Positions 1-9,885 of a stretch of DNA of 21,271 nucleotides are shown in pieces. Below the pieces are notes generated by a model. That model had not been told where the DNA came from. It saw only the letters and a list, made by a program, of their open reading frames with translations, and did not search any database. The translations under genes and the position numbers were made by a program. This DNA comes from Lenisia limosa (Eukaryota > Breviatea). Location: positions 1 to 21,271 of the forward strand of contig LPNZ01003865.1 of assembly GCA_001655205.1 (NCBI GenBank), in the 5' to 3' direction. How positions within the stretch are numbered: the first letter of the stretch is position 1; the number at the start of each line of letters is the position of its first letter.

Positions 1-141
1 ATTAATTCACCCAATCATTTGCTTACAACTCTGTGCACAGCTTTCTGCGTGCCTCCCCAGCACACAAGTATTATAGTAATATGTATATATGATGATATAT
101 GAATGTATGTGTATGTGCGTGTGTAGTCAACACCGCAAGGC

Positions 142-3100
142 CTACTTGGGAGTGGCCAAGGGGGTGGCTGATGGCGGGGTTTGGCGATTGTAGAGCTCAA
201 AAATGGTGTAGACATGCGATAAAGCAGGTAGAGCTGTGCCAGGTGATCTAAACGATCAGAGAGAAACCAGTATTTTATTTTCCGTCCAATAAAATTCTGA
301 ACAAGTTGGATTTTCAAAATGATAGTATTACTATATTATATACATAAATATGATATGTATATCTGTATGATCAGTACGCAGTTTACCTGTTCTGAAGGAG
401 CATGATGCGCTGGGTAGTACCGGAGGGGTCATATTGGAAGTGTTTCTTCAAGATGTAGTCCTCGCCCCTCAGGGACACGAGTGAAACAACCGACGCCAGT
501 CCGAAGCCAACAATAGGGCCATGGCTAAAACGGTTACTGAAGCCAACAAAAGGGCCATGGTTAAAAGTTTACAGTATCATGTCGCATACTGCAGTAGTTC
601 GTGATCAACCCTGTTGAAGTGCGTATCCTGCTTCGGCTCCTTGAACGGTAAAAGACATGATTCGGGGATGTAGGAATGGAATCATTTGATGCACACATAA
701 TCATCCCCACTTGGTGTTTTCTCGCCATGAGGCTTGACCCAGCCAAGAGCGCAGACATGAAGAACACCAACGCAAGAGCCACGACAATCTGAACGTTACA
801 TCGATATGAGTGTCAAATGATCTGATATATAGGCGATATTTGAATGGTGTCAACACGTCATCATCAAAATACCATGCAATATCATAGTATTGAGCTACAT
901 CAATGTCAAAATTGATACAACATCAGCGGGTGTACCTTGTTGAAAGCAGACTGTTCCTCCTTTGGAAGGATATCATTCCTTATACATACTCACCTCTCTG
1001 CGTTCATACCAGGCCGTCGTAGTTACTACGGGTCTCGTTCCGCCGGTCGTCGTCAGAAGGAGGTCTATCTGCAAGTCTCGTCCTATCACGTTAACAGCCA
1101 TTGGATTCAGTATTCATCAATATGGAAGTGAACACTGCGAAGAGGAAGAAGTGATGACACCCTATATGACCATTCCAAAATACCGATTTGATCTGTCAGC
1201 TCCTGCCATTTAGTATAAACTTCTTCCGTCATTGAGACGACATCGATTTCGTCTATTATATACTTCTTGAATTGGCTCATGAAAATGGCCTGTGAAGTTA
1301 GCTCTTCCTGTAAAATACAAATACGCAGCAAAATCTTCAAAAATATCAATACTTCTCTGAAATATTTGGAAGCAAAACAAAACACAATTATAACACCCCA
1401 AACCGAATAGTCTTCATTCTGTAAGATTCGGAGGTCAAACAGAAGGTTGTCATTCCCCATTGCACTCTACAATGTTACACTGTTCCCTATCCAATGTTGA
1501 AATTCACAATAATACCTAAAAAGAGAAGCAATCGTCACGAAAACGCTCACGCGGTATGTGTTGACGATTTCCTGTGATCGGTCTGCGGGGCTGCCTGCCG
1601 CCGTCCACAGCTGCGGGTCCAGATGGTCCTCTCGGCTCGGGTCAAAACCAAAGCCTGTCGTCACCAAGTAGTTCAGCTGCGTGGGTTGCGCAACAAATGA
1701 GAAGAACCTTCACCATCAAAATGGGCATAGTCTCAACTTTTAAAGAACCTCCATTAGTTTGCAATTCATCTCACCTGTACGCCGCCGCAAGCCTTGTTCT
1801 TGGAAGACCAAAGGGGATCATTCCGGACCTAAAGCATGAAATCCCAGCACAACATTTGTAATATCGCTCTTTTAAATAGACGCCCCCCAGCCAACCAGTG
1901 TGCGCCTCCAGCCACCGGCGTCAGATTGATGCCGTCAACAGCAAAGGTACATTTCGGGTTGTTTTGGCAGGACACCATCGATGATGACGTTCGGTTGTAT
2001 ACCTGGAGGGTCTTGAATGTTTGAACTGTTTGCATTAATAAACAACTAAATAAGAAGACGTAAATATGTATTACATATTCCATCTAAACTCCAAAGATTC
2101 ACCATTTGAATACAGTTAGTGAACCCCTCGAAGACGTGGTTGTAAGTAAGAACATTGTGTAACACCACGCCCACGGAAGTTGACCCAGGCAAGGCTGTGG
2201 CTCGGACGTATTTGCCGTCTTCTAGCGCGGGGTCCAGGGCAAGACCCAGACTGTCTGGCCACCCAATACCGAGGGCACACGATCCTGAAACTGTCACCGC
2301 TACTTGCCAAGTACAGGTGCTTTACGCGCTCAGTGATTTGAACTTCACTTCCAGAACCTAGGGCTTCGCTTCGGTTCAAAAAAAAGACTGAATTTCTCGA
2401 TAAATCCTCGAAAATCATCGATATTTTATCAGTCTTTTTCGAACCGAAGTGAAGCCTACCAGAACCTCAATTCAAAACATAGACGTTGAGACTTTCATTA
2501 AAAAGAACATAGCATTGGGGGGTTTAAAACTTCACACATACGAAAGCAACTTAACAATGGCCAACTACAAACCTCTAGCCAATTTGTGGATGATATTCTC
2601 ATGAGTGTCGGTATGGACTTGGTAGATCTCCTTCAGCAAGCCAAGGGACTACAGTGTCTGAACAAGCCCTCCCAGATTGTGTGATTTCAGGCCAGAAAAG
2701 AAAATCATATCAGATGATATTAACGCTAAAAATCTGTTCAATAAAAATACACCTCATCTGTACCCCTTCAAAAGCAAACCTTGATAAAACCCTCAGTTTT
2801 GACGAGAGGCTCCATTGTGAAGGGGTCAAAGAGGGTGCTTTGCGAAGTGCCACTGTACTGCATCACAGACCCAATAACGGACCAAGTCGGATGGATGAGG
2901 TCTGTCGTCACACAACTACCATAGATCGTTTTTTGATCTAATGGATCACACAGTGTTGATTAGGAAACTGCTTTCTCATGATGATGGATGAAACCTGCCA
3001 AATATGATATGATCTTATACGTCTGAAGTTTTGTTGATCCTGGCTCACCTGCCGGATCTCCAGTTGGAGGAAACATTGTATTGTTCAACATCTGGGCAAC

Positions 3101-4162
3101 AGAAATGTACTAAGACCGTAAGAGAAAAAATTGCCGCAAAGTAACCAATTTGGCAAGGTTTACCTGTTCCCAAGTTGTGGGAATGGCAATGTCGTAATAC
3201 TGAAGAATGTCTTTCCGGTAGTACATCATGAGGATATCGCCATCCATTGGGATGCCGTAGATGCTGCCGTCAAAGGCCACATTGTGCGTCCTGCAGGATA
3301 TTGAGATGTGTATGGTAGAGGGCATTTCTTATTGTGTATTTTTTGAAAAGAAATATGGCTTTTTGCGCTAATATCTCTAGATAACTCAGTAGAAAACACC
3401 ATTGAGGTGTGAACAAAACAAATCTATTGTTGCTCCAGGCCACGTAATTCATCCGAAGGCCCCCCAGCATACCGAACGTAAGGCATGTATTGCTGCCACT
3501 CAAGCTTGTCGTCCTGGCGAATATACTCCTCCAAGGGCTGGATTGACTATACAATTACAGGCAAGACCTCCTACAGAAGTTTTGGTTCCCGTACAGAACT
3601 GACAGAGAGCCAGTGTAGTGATCCACGGGCTGAACCCCATGAAGCCATCATATCTAAAAGACTGAGCACAAATGGTGCGGCTTACTTTTGGGCAGGGGAG
3701 GAAACCTCGGCAAAAACATTTTCATACAGAACCGTGATATCCACCTATGCAATGAAGGAAGTAGCAATCCGGCAGTGGGAGAAAAGACAGAAGGGGATGG
3801 AAATGGCCCAGAGAGCCCATCTAAAACCAAGAAGTGGCTGGGTGATGATATCTTCTTAACCAGGTTTAAAGACATGAAATATAGAAATATACGTGACAAA
3901 GGGTTGCTAAAGAGCAGAGGCCCACCTTTTCAATGAGGACTTTTGTGCCGGTTGCATTGAAAAAAGAATCCACCATTAGACTCCAATTTTCTCCGATATG
4001 TTCCGGAGCAAGCAGATTAACTACAGCACCATCGATGTTGACATCAAGCAAAGGCACTGAGTCACTTTCTTCAAAGCAATCGCAAGTGCATTCCTCTGCG
4101 CTTAGCCATGGAATAATCAAAAATGCTAACGTCCACCATAAACCGCGAAGAGCGACCTTCAT
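142..4162 (-). CDS. Membrane-anchored ABC-type (SBP_bac_1-like) solute-binding protein, about 20 exons
   Basis: Proposed exons: 4162-3926, 3744-3686, 3653-~3604, 3537-3473, 3290-3164, 3109-3049, 2937-2780, 2648-2573, 2284-2166, 2002-1896, 1828-1775, 1707-1551, 1466-1404, 1307-1161, 1068-994, 959-936, 788-711, 639-590, 524-387, 247-142 (about 650 aa). The ATG at 4162 opens a signal peptide (basic MKVALR, then a hydrophobic stretch ending WLSAEE). The body matches bacterial extracellular sugar-binding proteins: KYDGFMGFSPW, EEYIRQDDKLEW, YGIPMDGDILMMYYRKDI, CALGIGWPD, ALPGSTSV, NLTPVAGGAHW, GFGFDPSREDHL. After a Thr-rich linker comes a transmembrane segment (about residues 527-547, IVVALALVFFMSALLAG), a second hydrophobic stretch (GPIVGFGLASVVSLVSL) and a short tail ending at TAG. 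No permease or ATPase domain is present, so a surface receptor or uptake role is inferred. All phases agree except between exons 3 and 4, which differ by one nucleotide. Ancient bacterial transfer is likely but not shown. Confidence 0.72.
503..573. repeat. Tandem duplication (36-bp unit, two copies) over a splice acceptor
   Basis: Positions 503-538 and 539-573 are near-identical head-to-tail copies. Both begin GAAGCCAACAA and contain GGGCCATGG followed by a TAAAA block. On the minus strand the copy at 503-538 carries the used acceptor (TTTTAG, exon from 524) and the first 22 nt of the penultimate exon of the solute-binding-protein gene. The copy at 539-573 lies upstream in the intron and has TTTAAC at the equivalent site, so it lacks the acceptor AG. 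Confidence 0.8.
2360..2458. mobile_element. 99-bp foldback MITE with 9-bp target-site duplication
   Basis: The element is an almost complete palindrome. Its left end (GGGCTTCGCTTCGGTTC) mirrors its right end (GAACCGAAGTGAAGCC), and the match continues through an A-run/GACTG block on the left and its complement (CAGTC/T-run) on the right, with one 2-nt length difference. It is flanked by direct 9-bp repeats, CCAGAACCT at 2351-2359 and 2459-2467. It lies inside the intron at 2572-2285 of the solute-binding-protein gene. A 9-bp duplication suits a Mutator-like transposase acting in trans; hAT elements usually make 8 bp. It has no coding capacity. Confidence 0.82.
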
Positions 4163-4513
4163 TCCGCTTTCACTCTCAAAATATCTCTCGACACATCACC
4201 CTATCAGCCGCGGCTTGTGCTTGGCCTTAGTTGAATTAGTATCATATAATAATATTGTTTTGTTGTTTTTCTACATTTATCAATATTTATTGTTTGAGAT
4301 GTAAGGAACACCAAGGTAGAACGGACCCCCAGTTCTTGGCAACTTTTATTCACGCCAACACTCACAGGTTCCCGCCTCTCAGACCTCTCCCCCTTCTAAC
4401 AATAATAGTACAATAATACACAATTATAAATAACAACAAGAGAGAAAGCACGAAAAGCAGCTCAGATACCCCTTGCCCCTTGTCTCAAACTCAAACCATT
4501 CCTTCATTTTGCT
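4163..4513 (-). promoter_or_regulatory. Intergenic: poly(A) signal of the small gene and promoter side of the binding-protein gene
   Basis: This 350-bp stretch separates two minus-strand genes. On the minus strand there is an AATAAA at 4350-4345, about 165 bp after the small gene's stop, which is the likely polyadenylation signal. The stretch between it and the ATG at 4162 should hold the promoter of the solute-binding-protein gene. It is AT-rich, and no clear core promoter motif can be fixed. No convincing ORF is present. Confidence 0.45.
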
Positions 4514-4918
4514 TTAATAAAGGCGGAGCCTGTTATCCATCCACTTCTTTAGCGCATTACTTGCTGCAGCATCAGTCTCCATCCCACACACTGAGACCTT
4601 CTCGAGTCCCCTGTTTTCTGACTTAATCTTTTGTGTTCTCTTTCTCCGCCAGTCTCAAACCGCGGGCAATGAACTCCGCAGCCCCTCGACGAGGTGGTGG
4701 TAGGCTGGGCGTCAATGTTCATAGGCTTTTCCGTGGAATGAACTTGTTGACTTGAATTGCAACGCATGTCCTTGGAACAACATATGATTAAGATTTCTCC
4801 ACTATATTTAACCATTTGTACCTTCGTGTCTGTATTTGACATAGTTAGACTCACGAGCTTTGCCATTCGGACAAGGAGAACTGAAGAAGGTGGCCTTGCA
4901 GGTTTGATCTAATGACAT
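4514..4918 (-). CDS. Small hypothetical protein, two exons (about 78 aa)
   Basis: The proposed exons are 4918-4822 and 4653-4514, giving 79 codons including the stop. Exon 1 starts MSLDQTCKATFF, contains SSPCPNGKARES, and ends NYVKYRHE at a GTACAA donor. The second exon begins after TTTGAG, is strongly basic at first (DWRRKRTQKIKSE), and ends KKWMDNRLRLY then TAA. No family is recognised. A middle exon starting at 4770 is possible in phase and would read GHALQFK; used as the last exon it would stop at 4712 and give 51 aa. The long coherent reading of the last exon favours the 78-aa model. The gene is divergent from the DENN gene, whose ATG is about 120 bp away. Confidence 0.45.
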
Positions 4919-5037
4919 GATGCTTATTATTATGTTGTCATGAGCGCTGCTGAATTACCTGGGTTTCTCTTTCAAAAAAAAAGTCTCAAATGATACTCCC
5001 AAGTAATACATAACATGAAATTTTGACTTAAGAAGCG
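4919..5037. promoter_or_regulatory. Putative bidirectional promoter
   Basis: About 119 bp separates the start codons of the small minus-strand gene and the DENN-domain gene on the plus strand, so both promoters and 5' leaders must fit here or overlap the coding parts. A run of A (about 4974-4982) is the only obvious compositional feature. No TATA box is convincing. Confidence 0.35.
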
Positions 5038-7927
5038 ATGTTATATTTAAAAAAGGAAGTGGTGACAATGCAGTTAAACCGTCGGACTGAAGCACTGAGT
5101 TTGGCAGCCAAAGCAGGCGAGCCCGACCCGCTCTTCGAATACGTTCTAGTTGTCGGCCTTCAGAAGGATGACTGTAAGTGCTTTTTAGCATTTCTGATTT
5201 TCAGATGGAAACCCTGCTAAGCCTATTGTCACTTACCAGTTCCCACCTAATGTCGGGTCTGCAAGAGTAAAAGATGGTATGTAATGATGTTTGTTATCCG
5301 TTTCAATCTGACCCTCTTTTTATCTGTCTCCTTAGAGGCTCTCGAGAATGTTCCGCTGTTCTGTTACCCTGATGGCGAGGAGGCAGCAAACACAAAAAAC
5401 GTCTCGTAAGCAAACTGCTCTTTTTTCCTAAGGTGTTTACACTATAATAAATAGGAAAACATTTTGTATTAATTAGCTCAATAATGCCATTAAACTGTGC
5501 TGTTGATGATGGGGTGTCTCTTTCTATGAATAAAAACTACCCAGCCAACCAGTTTAGTTCTACATACTCCTTGACGGTGACGGCCGCTGACGGCTCCAGA
5601 CGCCACGCCTACTGCAGGCGGCTTCGAAGTCGGTGTTTACTCTTGCATCGATAATATTCAAACAGGGATTATATTTTAACAAAACACTGATGATGATATT
5701 GAATAGTTTTTAAACTACTCCTCTTATTTTTGCCCATAATTGGAAAAGAACGAGCCTAATAGGGATATTAAGTCAACCGAATCACCTCTCTCTAGCTGAC
5801 GGTAAAAATGCCAGGTCCACCCATCTCAAGAAGAATATTCTCATTTCTAGTGAGGGGGGGGGGGCAAGGTTATTTTTATGAACCCTGTGATACTTTGTTA
5901 TAATCCAGCGTCATTCTGGTCTGTTTCACCTTTCAGGTTTGCTACCGGTGGAGTGTTTTGTAATCATTAGTTCACACTCTTGCTTCCCAGTCTTTTCAAG
6001 CATCTTAGATGAGGTATGCTGCTATATGTGGAACGAACAAGATTCACAAATACTTTCTCACCAAGAGTACATGCTATTAGATATCGCATGTGTTTTTTTA
6101 TGTTTCTTGTATCACCATTTAGGTTTTGAGGAGAAGACAGTTCAGTTCCACGTCGGTGTTTACTTTTCTTCGCACAATTCTCTGTAGGGGTTGAAATTAT
6201 TCAGTCTGAAAAACAACGTGTTGAATCCCTCTTAGTTTCAGTTCTGTTACCACCAAACATACATGTATATAACGTTCCAGCCAACAAGTATCCCTCACCC
6301 GGAGAGCCGCTGTGCATCAACTGCATGTCACCAGACGGGGCGGGACGTGAGGAGTTCATGCTTGTTAGGCCAAATATGAGCCTCACCCTTTTCGAGTGAG
6401 TTGGAGGCACAAGACCCACATGATGCTTCCTCTCTCTCTCTCACCCCTCAGACACGTGGATTTCTCCATGCCTTTCACCCTTCTTTCCCCTTCGATTTTC
6501 CTTCTATTGGTTGAGAGCCTTCTTGCTGAAAGACGGATCTGCATTTATTCCACCAACATCGAGGCCATGTCCCAAACTTGCCTCGCCCTTCTATCGGTAA
6601 ACGGATTTGTCTGGGCAGCATCCTGACGGATAGGGGTGAGAAGATACTCACAGTCCAGGCTATCCACCCATTCACATGGCACCACACATACATTCCGTGT
6701 CTGTCGCCCGACCTCATTGACTACCTTGACGCACCAACGCCCTATTTGGTTATTTGGGACTTGATATGAGTTACTATGGCTGTGATCTAAAACCATGTAT
6801 CATATGATGTATTTGTCATTTCATTTGAAACCGTATCCCCTGACTCTGTAGATGGGCTTCTACAGCAAAACTCCACCGGAAGTTGAGGACGTTGTCATAG
6901 TCAACTTGGATCTTCACGGGTAGGTTTCTGTTTCATCTAAAAATCATTTTTTATTATTATTGTTCTTTAATATTGTCATAACCAATAGCCTTGTTCAATA
7001 TTGTTTTGACGCTTTCAGAATCCACCAGCCGCTTCCTGAGCCCGTTTTCCCTCCCGAAGCCTTTAATTTGGCATGCTACGAGCTGATGACTATCACCAAA
7101 ACCAACAAAAGTGGGACCATGCTTTTAGCAAAGAACTTCTTTTCAGAAGGTAAAAAAAAGACACAACTGTTAGTGTCTTTTTGTTCCGAACTAAGCAAGT
7201 TGTGACGATCAGGAATGAAGTCAACAAGAGAACTGCCATCCTTGGAAGTCTGTGAAGTCTTTTTGAGTAGGCCAAATGGTATACCTTTAATAATTGTATT
7301 TATTACTCTTATTCCTTATAATTCTATTTTGATCCCTGGCTCAGTGTTACCCCCCCCCCCCAAGGATTATTCTGTTCTCTGTTTGGGCCAGCAGTATCCT
7401 CGGATCGAAAGTGCACCACGATGGAATTAGTTGAGGCCTCAGTTTATAAAGACACGCAAAAGGTACCTGAGGCAAATGGACGTTGTCTGTGTTTTTGAAT
7501 GATTGAAGTTGCTTATTCTGTATTTGTATGGGTGTTATCTGTGTTTCTTGAATAATTGGCTGCTAATATTCTTATGTTTTAGTTCTTCGATATGATTATT
7601 GATACGATGAATTTCCAAGTGTTCATTGATGAAATCACTAGAGGTTTGTCAGGCCCATATCGGCCGTTTTATCCTTTAGGCAAGCCCCCTGAACTGTTTG
7701 TTCGCCTCTGTGACAAGTTGAAAAATGTGCAATGGGACAAGGCTGCTGAGAATGCCGTCAAGGTTGGCGGTCAATTAGTGACCAAGTGTGTTACTCCTAA
7801 TTGCTTATTTTCCTCTCCATTCTTACTTTATCTGCAGGAGTCTGGCCAGTTCACAAATGTCACTATGGTTGTTCGAAGGCTATTGAAACCTAAAAAGGCC
7901 AAGGAACTCATAAAATGGCTTGAGTAA
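5038..7927 (+). CDS. DENN-domain protein, putative Rab GEF, 15 exons
   Basis: Exons: 5038-5173, 5205-5276, 5336-5405, 5558-5628, 5937-6013, 6123-6189, 6242-6395, 6452-6596, 6659-6748, 6852-6919, 7019-7149, 7213-7278, 7395-7462, 7583-7762, 7838-7927. They splice in frame to 494 aa. The order is that of a tripartite DENN module. The upstream part has PDPLFEYVLVVGL, IVTYQFPPN, LFCYPDGEE and SLTVTAADGSRRHAYCRRL. The core has ECFVIISSHSCFPVFSSIL, RRRQFSS, PSPGEPLCI, LLVESLLAERRICIYS, and PFTWHHTYIPCLSPDLIDYL then DAPTPYL. The downstream part starts at MGFYSKTPPEVEDVVIVNLD. DENN proteins exchange GDP for GTP on Rab GTPases in membrane traffic. The layout resembles DENND1/DENND2, but the subfamily is not certain. 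The first intron is only 31 bp. An in-frame ATG at 5068 is an alternative start. The last intron (7763-7837) is stop-free and a multiple of three, so a longer isoform is possible. Confidence 0.88.
5174..5204 (+). other. 31-bp intron
   Basis: GTAAGT...TTTTCAG between DENN exons 1 and 2. Removing it joins VGLQKDDY to GNPAKPIVTYQFP in phase, as expected for an upstream DENN module. Retained, the frame runs to a stop at 5220. Confidence 0.8.
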
Positions 7928-8136
7928 AATATTTCTCCATATTCGATTTCTGCTTTGTTTTGTATTGTATTTTTCTATTGTTCTATTAGTTCTCATTTAA
8001 TATGTACATTTCTCTACCTTCGTTCAAAGCTCAATAAACATTTCTGAAGTGAAGCCCTACAAGTAACATAAAATAAATATATTGATATCATACATATAAA
8101 TAGTGTGGACAATGAGAAGCAACCGCCCCCAATAGC
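7928..8136. terminator. Convergent 3' ends with DENN-gene poly(A) signal
   Basis: This is the space between the stop codons of the DENN gene (plus) and the rhodanese gene (minus). On the plus strand an AATAAA at 8033-8038, preceded by a T-rich stretch, is the likely polyadenylation signal of the DENN gene. No clear signal is seen for the minus-strand gene. A short sequence at 8046-8060 (GAAGTGAAGCCCTA) resembles one end of the MITE at 2360-2458. Confidence 0.6.
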
Positions 8137-9828
8137 TCAAAGAATTGCCTCCCTCAGGGTTTCAGCAGTTCTCGTCACAAAATCTGTTGGGATTGGTTTT
8201 GAATTGGATGCCCTAGCCTCACGCTTTGCATAGGGGCACTTCTGGAACCTGAACTGCTTTGAAAGACTTATGCTAAAGAAGTGACAGAAATAAATAAGTT
8301 GTCAAGACTGACAGAAAGATGATCCTGCACGTACCTGCAGAGCGAAGGACTTGTTGAAACTGTGTACAGTGTCGCTGGCACCAAGTTCATTTACAATGAG
8401 GAGGGAAGGGTTCGTCTGTTGATTAAGATCTTTGTATCACATACAACCTTGTTTTTTTATTTCTCGTTGCGCTATATAGTATACATATCATATTTATCAT
8501 ACGAGGCATAGTACTAAATAAAAAATAAAGGCACCAAAAAGTTCTCATGACTCTGTAATCCTATTTCCAAACCTAGCCCAAGCAAACCTCAGTGTCGTAA
8601 GGGAACATATGAGTGACCCCAAGAATGCCACATGCCAAGTTGTAAGCCGCGCATCCTGTGACTGTTACACCTTGTCAAAAACAAGAATATCTCGAATAAT
8701 ATCGCGGAGTAGATGGACACGAGCCAGCATATGTAGTGATAAACAAAAGAAAGGAAGTAGTCTGGTCGAAGCCGTCAAACCATCATGGATACTAGTATAA
8801 TATTATTCACCTGGTCTTTTACCACAACTCTGTGCACTGAGCTTTTTGCACCATCCAGCACGGTAATATTGACAAATATGAATATCATAATATATGATAT
8901 GCGTATGTTAGTGCTTCAAGGGTAGTATCTTTTTGACACGACCTCAAGGACAAACTGTCATCACCTCCCCTCAGTGTTGAGTAGACAGAAATTAAACACA
9001 ACATATTCACCCATGTAATATCTGTCTAAACCCATCAGCAAACCTGGGAAGCGCGTGAGAAACGCTCGAGTGGCCTAAAGGGTCAAAATGAAGAGTCATT
9101 TATGACCTTACATTGCCCGATCGGTAGCCGACAGTGCATAGGAAGACAACGCTCCAGAGGTTGGATGGAATCTAGTGTGATGTCAAGTGGTCGCTTCAGG
9201 TCAATTTTCAATTTTAATAATTACAATATCAAACTTATCCGAAAGATGAATAAAAATCCTTTCAGAAAAACAATAGTTTTACGAGGCAATTGATCAATAT
9301 CGATATGACTCCTTCTTTACATAAAAAAACATACCTGGCTCAGCTTTGGCTCAATAGTTTCAAAAAACACGTCTTCGTGCATAGAGTCATTGAGATGAGA
9401 TACACCCTTGCGAATGAGAACGAGAAAAAGGTTTGATCTGGCTAAGCAGTCCACACAATCACATATCATTAACAAATATACTAGTATTCTAATACAACGT
9501 GAATATAGGACTTAAGCTATACAAGAGAAGAAACCCACAAATTCTTCTTTGGACCTAGTGTCCACTAGGTACAAGACCTTGTCAGTGATTTCGGTGTTCA
9601 AGTCCAGACCGCGAGACAGCGGAAGGGGGTCCATAGTTATCCGATCCACAAGGTCTCCCAGAGTCATCTCAGGAACATCACTGTTGGACTTCGCCCACTT
9701 TCGGTACTGAAAAAAGGTCATTTCATCGTCAGCAAGGTCTGATATGTTAACCCATATCCACTAGTGATATGATCATATGACCGACTTTCAGCTCGAAATG
9801 ATGAACGAAGATAACACGAGGGTTTCAT
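8137..9828 (-). CDS. Rhodanese-like domain protein, 8 exons
   Basis: Proposed exons: 9828-9786, 9738-9535, 9441-9335, 9171-9112, 9074-9044, 8655-8588, 8415-8335, 8256-8137, in frame to 237 aa. The rhodanese fold is shown by VLYLVDTRSKEEFVARSNL near residues 70-90, then LWSVVFLCTVGYRSGNATRA, where Cys130 opens the active loop (CTVGYRSG), and YNLACGILGVTH near the end of the domain. Rhodaneses carry sulfane sulfur on this Cys. The C-terminal extension (ASDTVHSF, FQKCPYAKREARA) matches the style of bacterial and algal single-domain rhodaneses that end with a VH..G motif. The GG of the usual GGI is CG here. The start is uncertain: the first exon lies inside a foldback sequence, and ATG 9721 (MTFFQYRKW) is the alternative. 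The intron at 9043-8656 holds AT-rich palindromes. Cellular location is unknown. Confidence 0.72.
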
Positions 9829-9885
9829 CTCGAGTGTATCAGAGTATCATTGACTTGTCGGTCAATTATCATACGAGTGGATATG
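9753..9885. repeat. Imperfect foldback (inverted repeat), about 133 bp
   Basis: The sequence begins CATATCCACT (9753-9762) and ends with the exact complement AGTGGATATG (9876-9885). Inside, the left-arm block ATATGACCGAC is partly mirrored on the right by GTCGGTCAATTAT. Just outside, ATCATATCACTACGTGGA (9890-9907) is nearly complementary to the left-arm TCCACTAGTGATATGAT. It could be a decayed MITE. No target duplication is evident. It spans the proposed first exon of the rhodanese gene. Confidence 0.5.

Noticed and set aside
3485-3936. Plus-strand open frames of 124 and 82 aa
   Set aside because: They are antisense to phase-consistent exons of the solute-binding-protein gene and have no family similarity.
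4712-4770. Alternative last exon of the small gene (GHALQFK..., 51 aa in total)
   Set aside because: It fits in phase, but the exon 4653-4514 is longer, more coding-like, and lies closer to the poly(A) signal. It is kept only as an alternative.
5853-5865. G and C homopolymer runs (e.g. 5855-5864, 7351-7360, 10131-10141, 11711-11723)
   Set aside because: Noncoding homopolymers likely to be polymorphic or assembly-sensitive. They coincide with gap edges and show no pattern of their own.
8804-8855. Possible rhodanese exon reading VHRVVVKDQ before a GTGAAT donor
   Set aside because: Including it breaks the rhodanese fold. Direct joining of 9044 to 8655 gives FPGCAAYNLACGIL in the expected order and phase.
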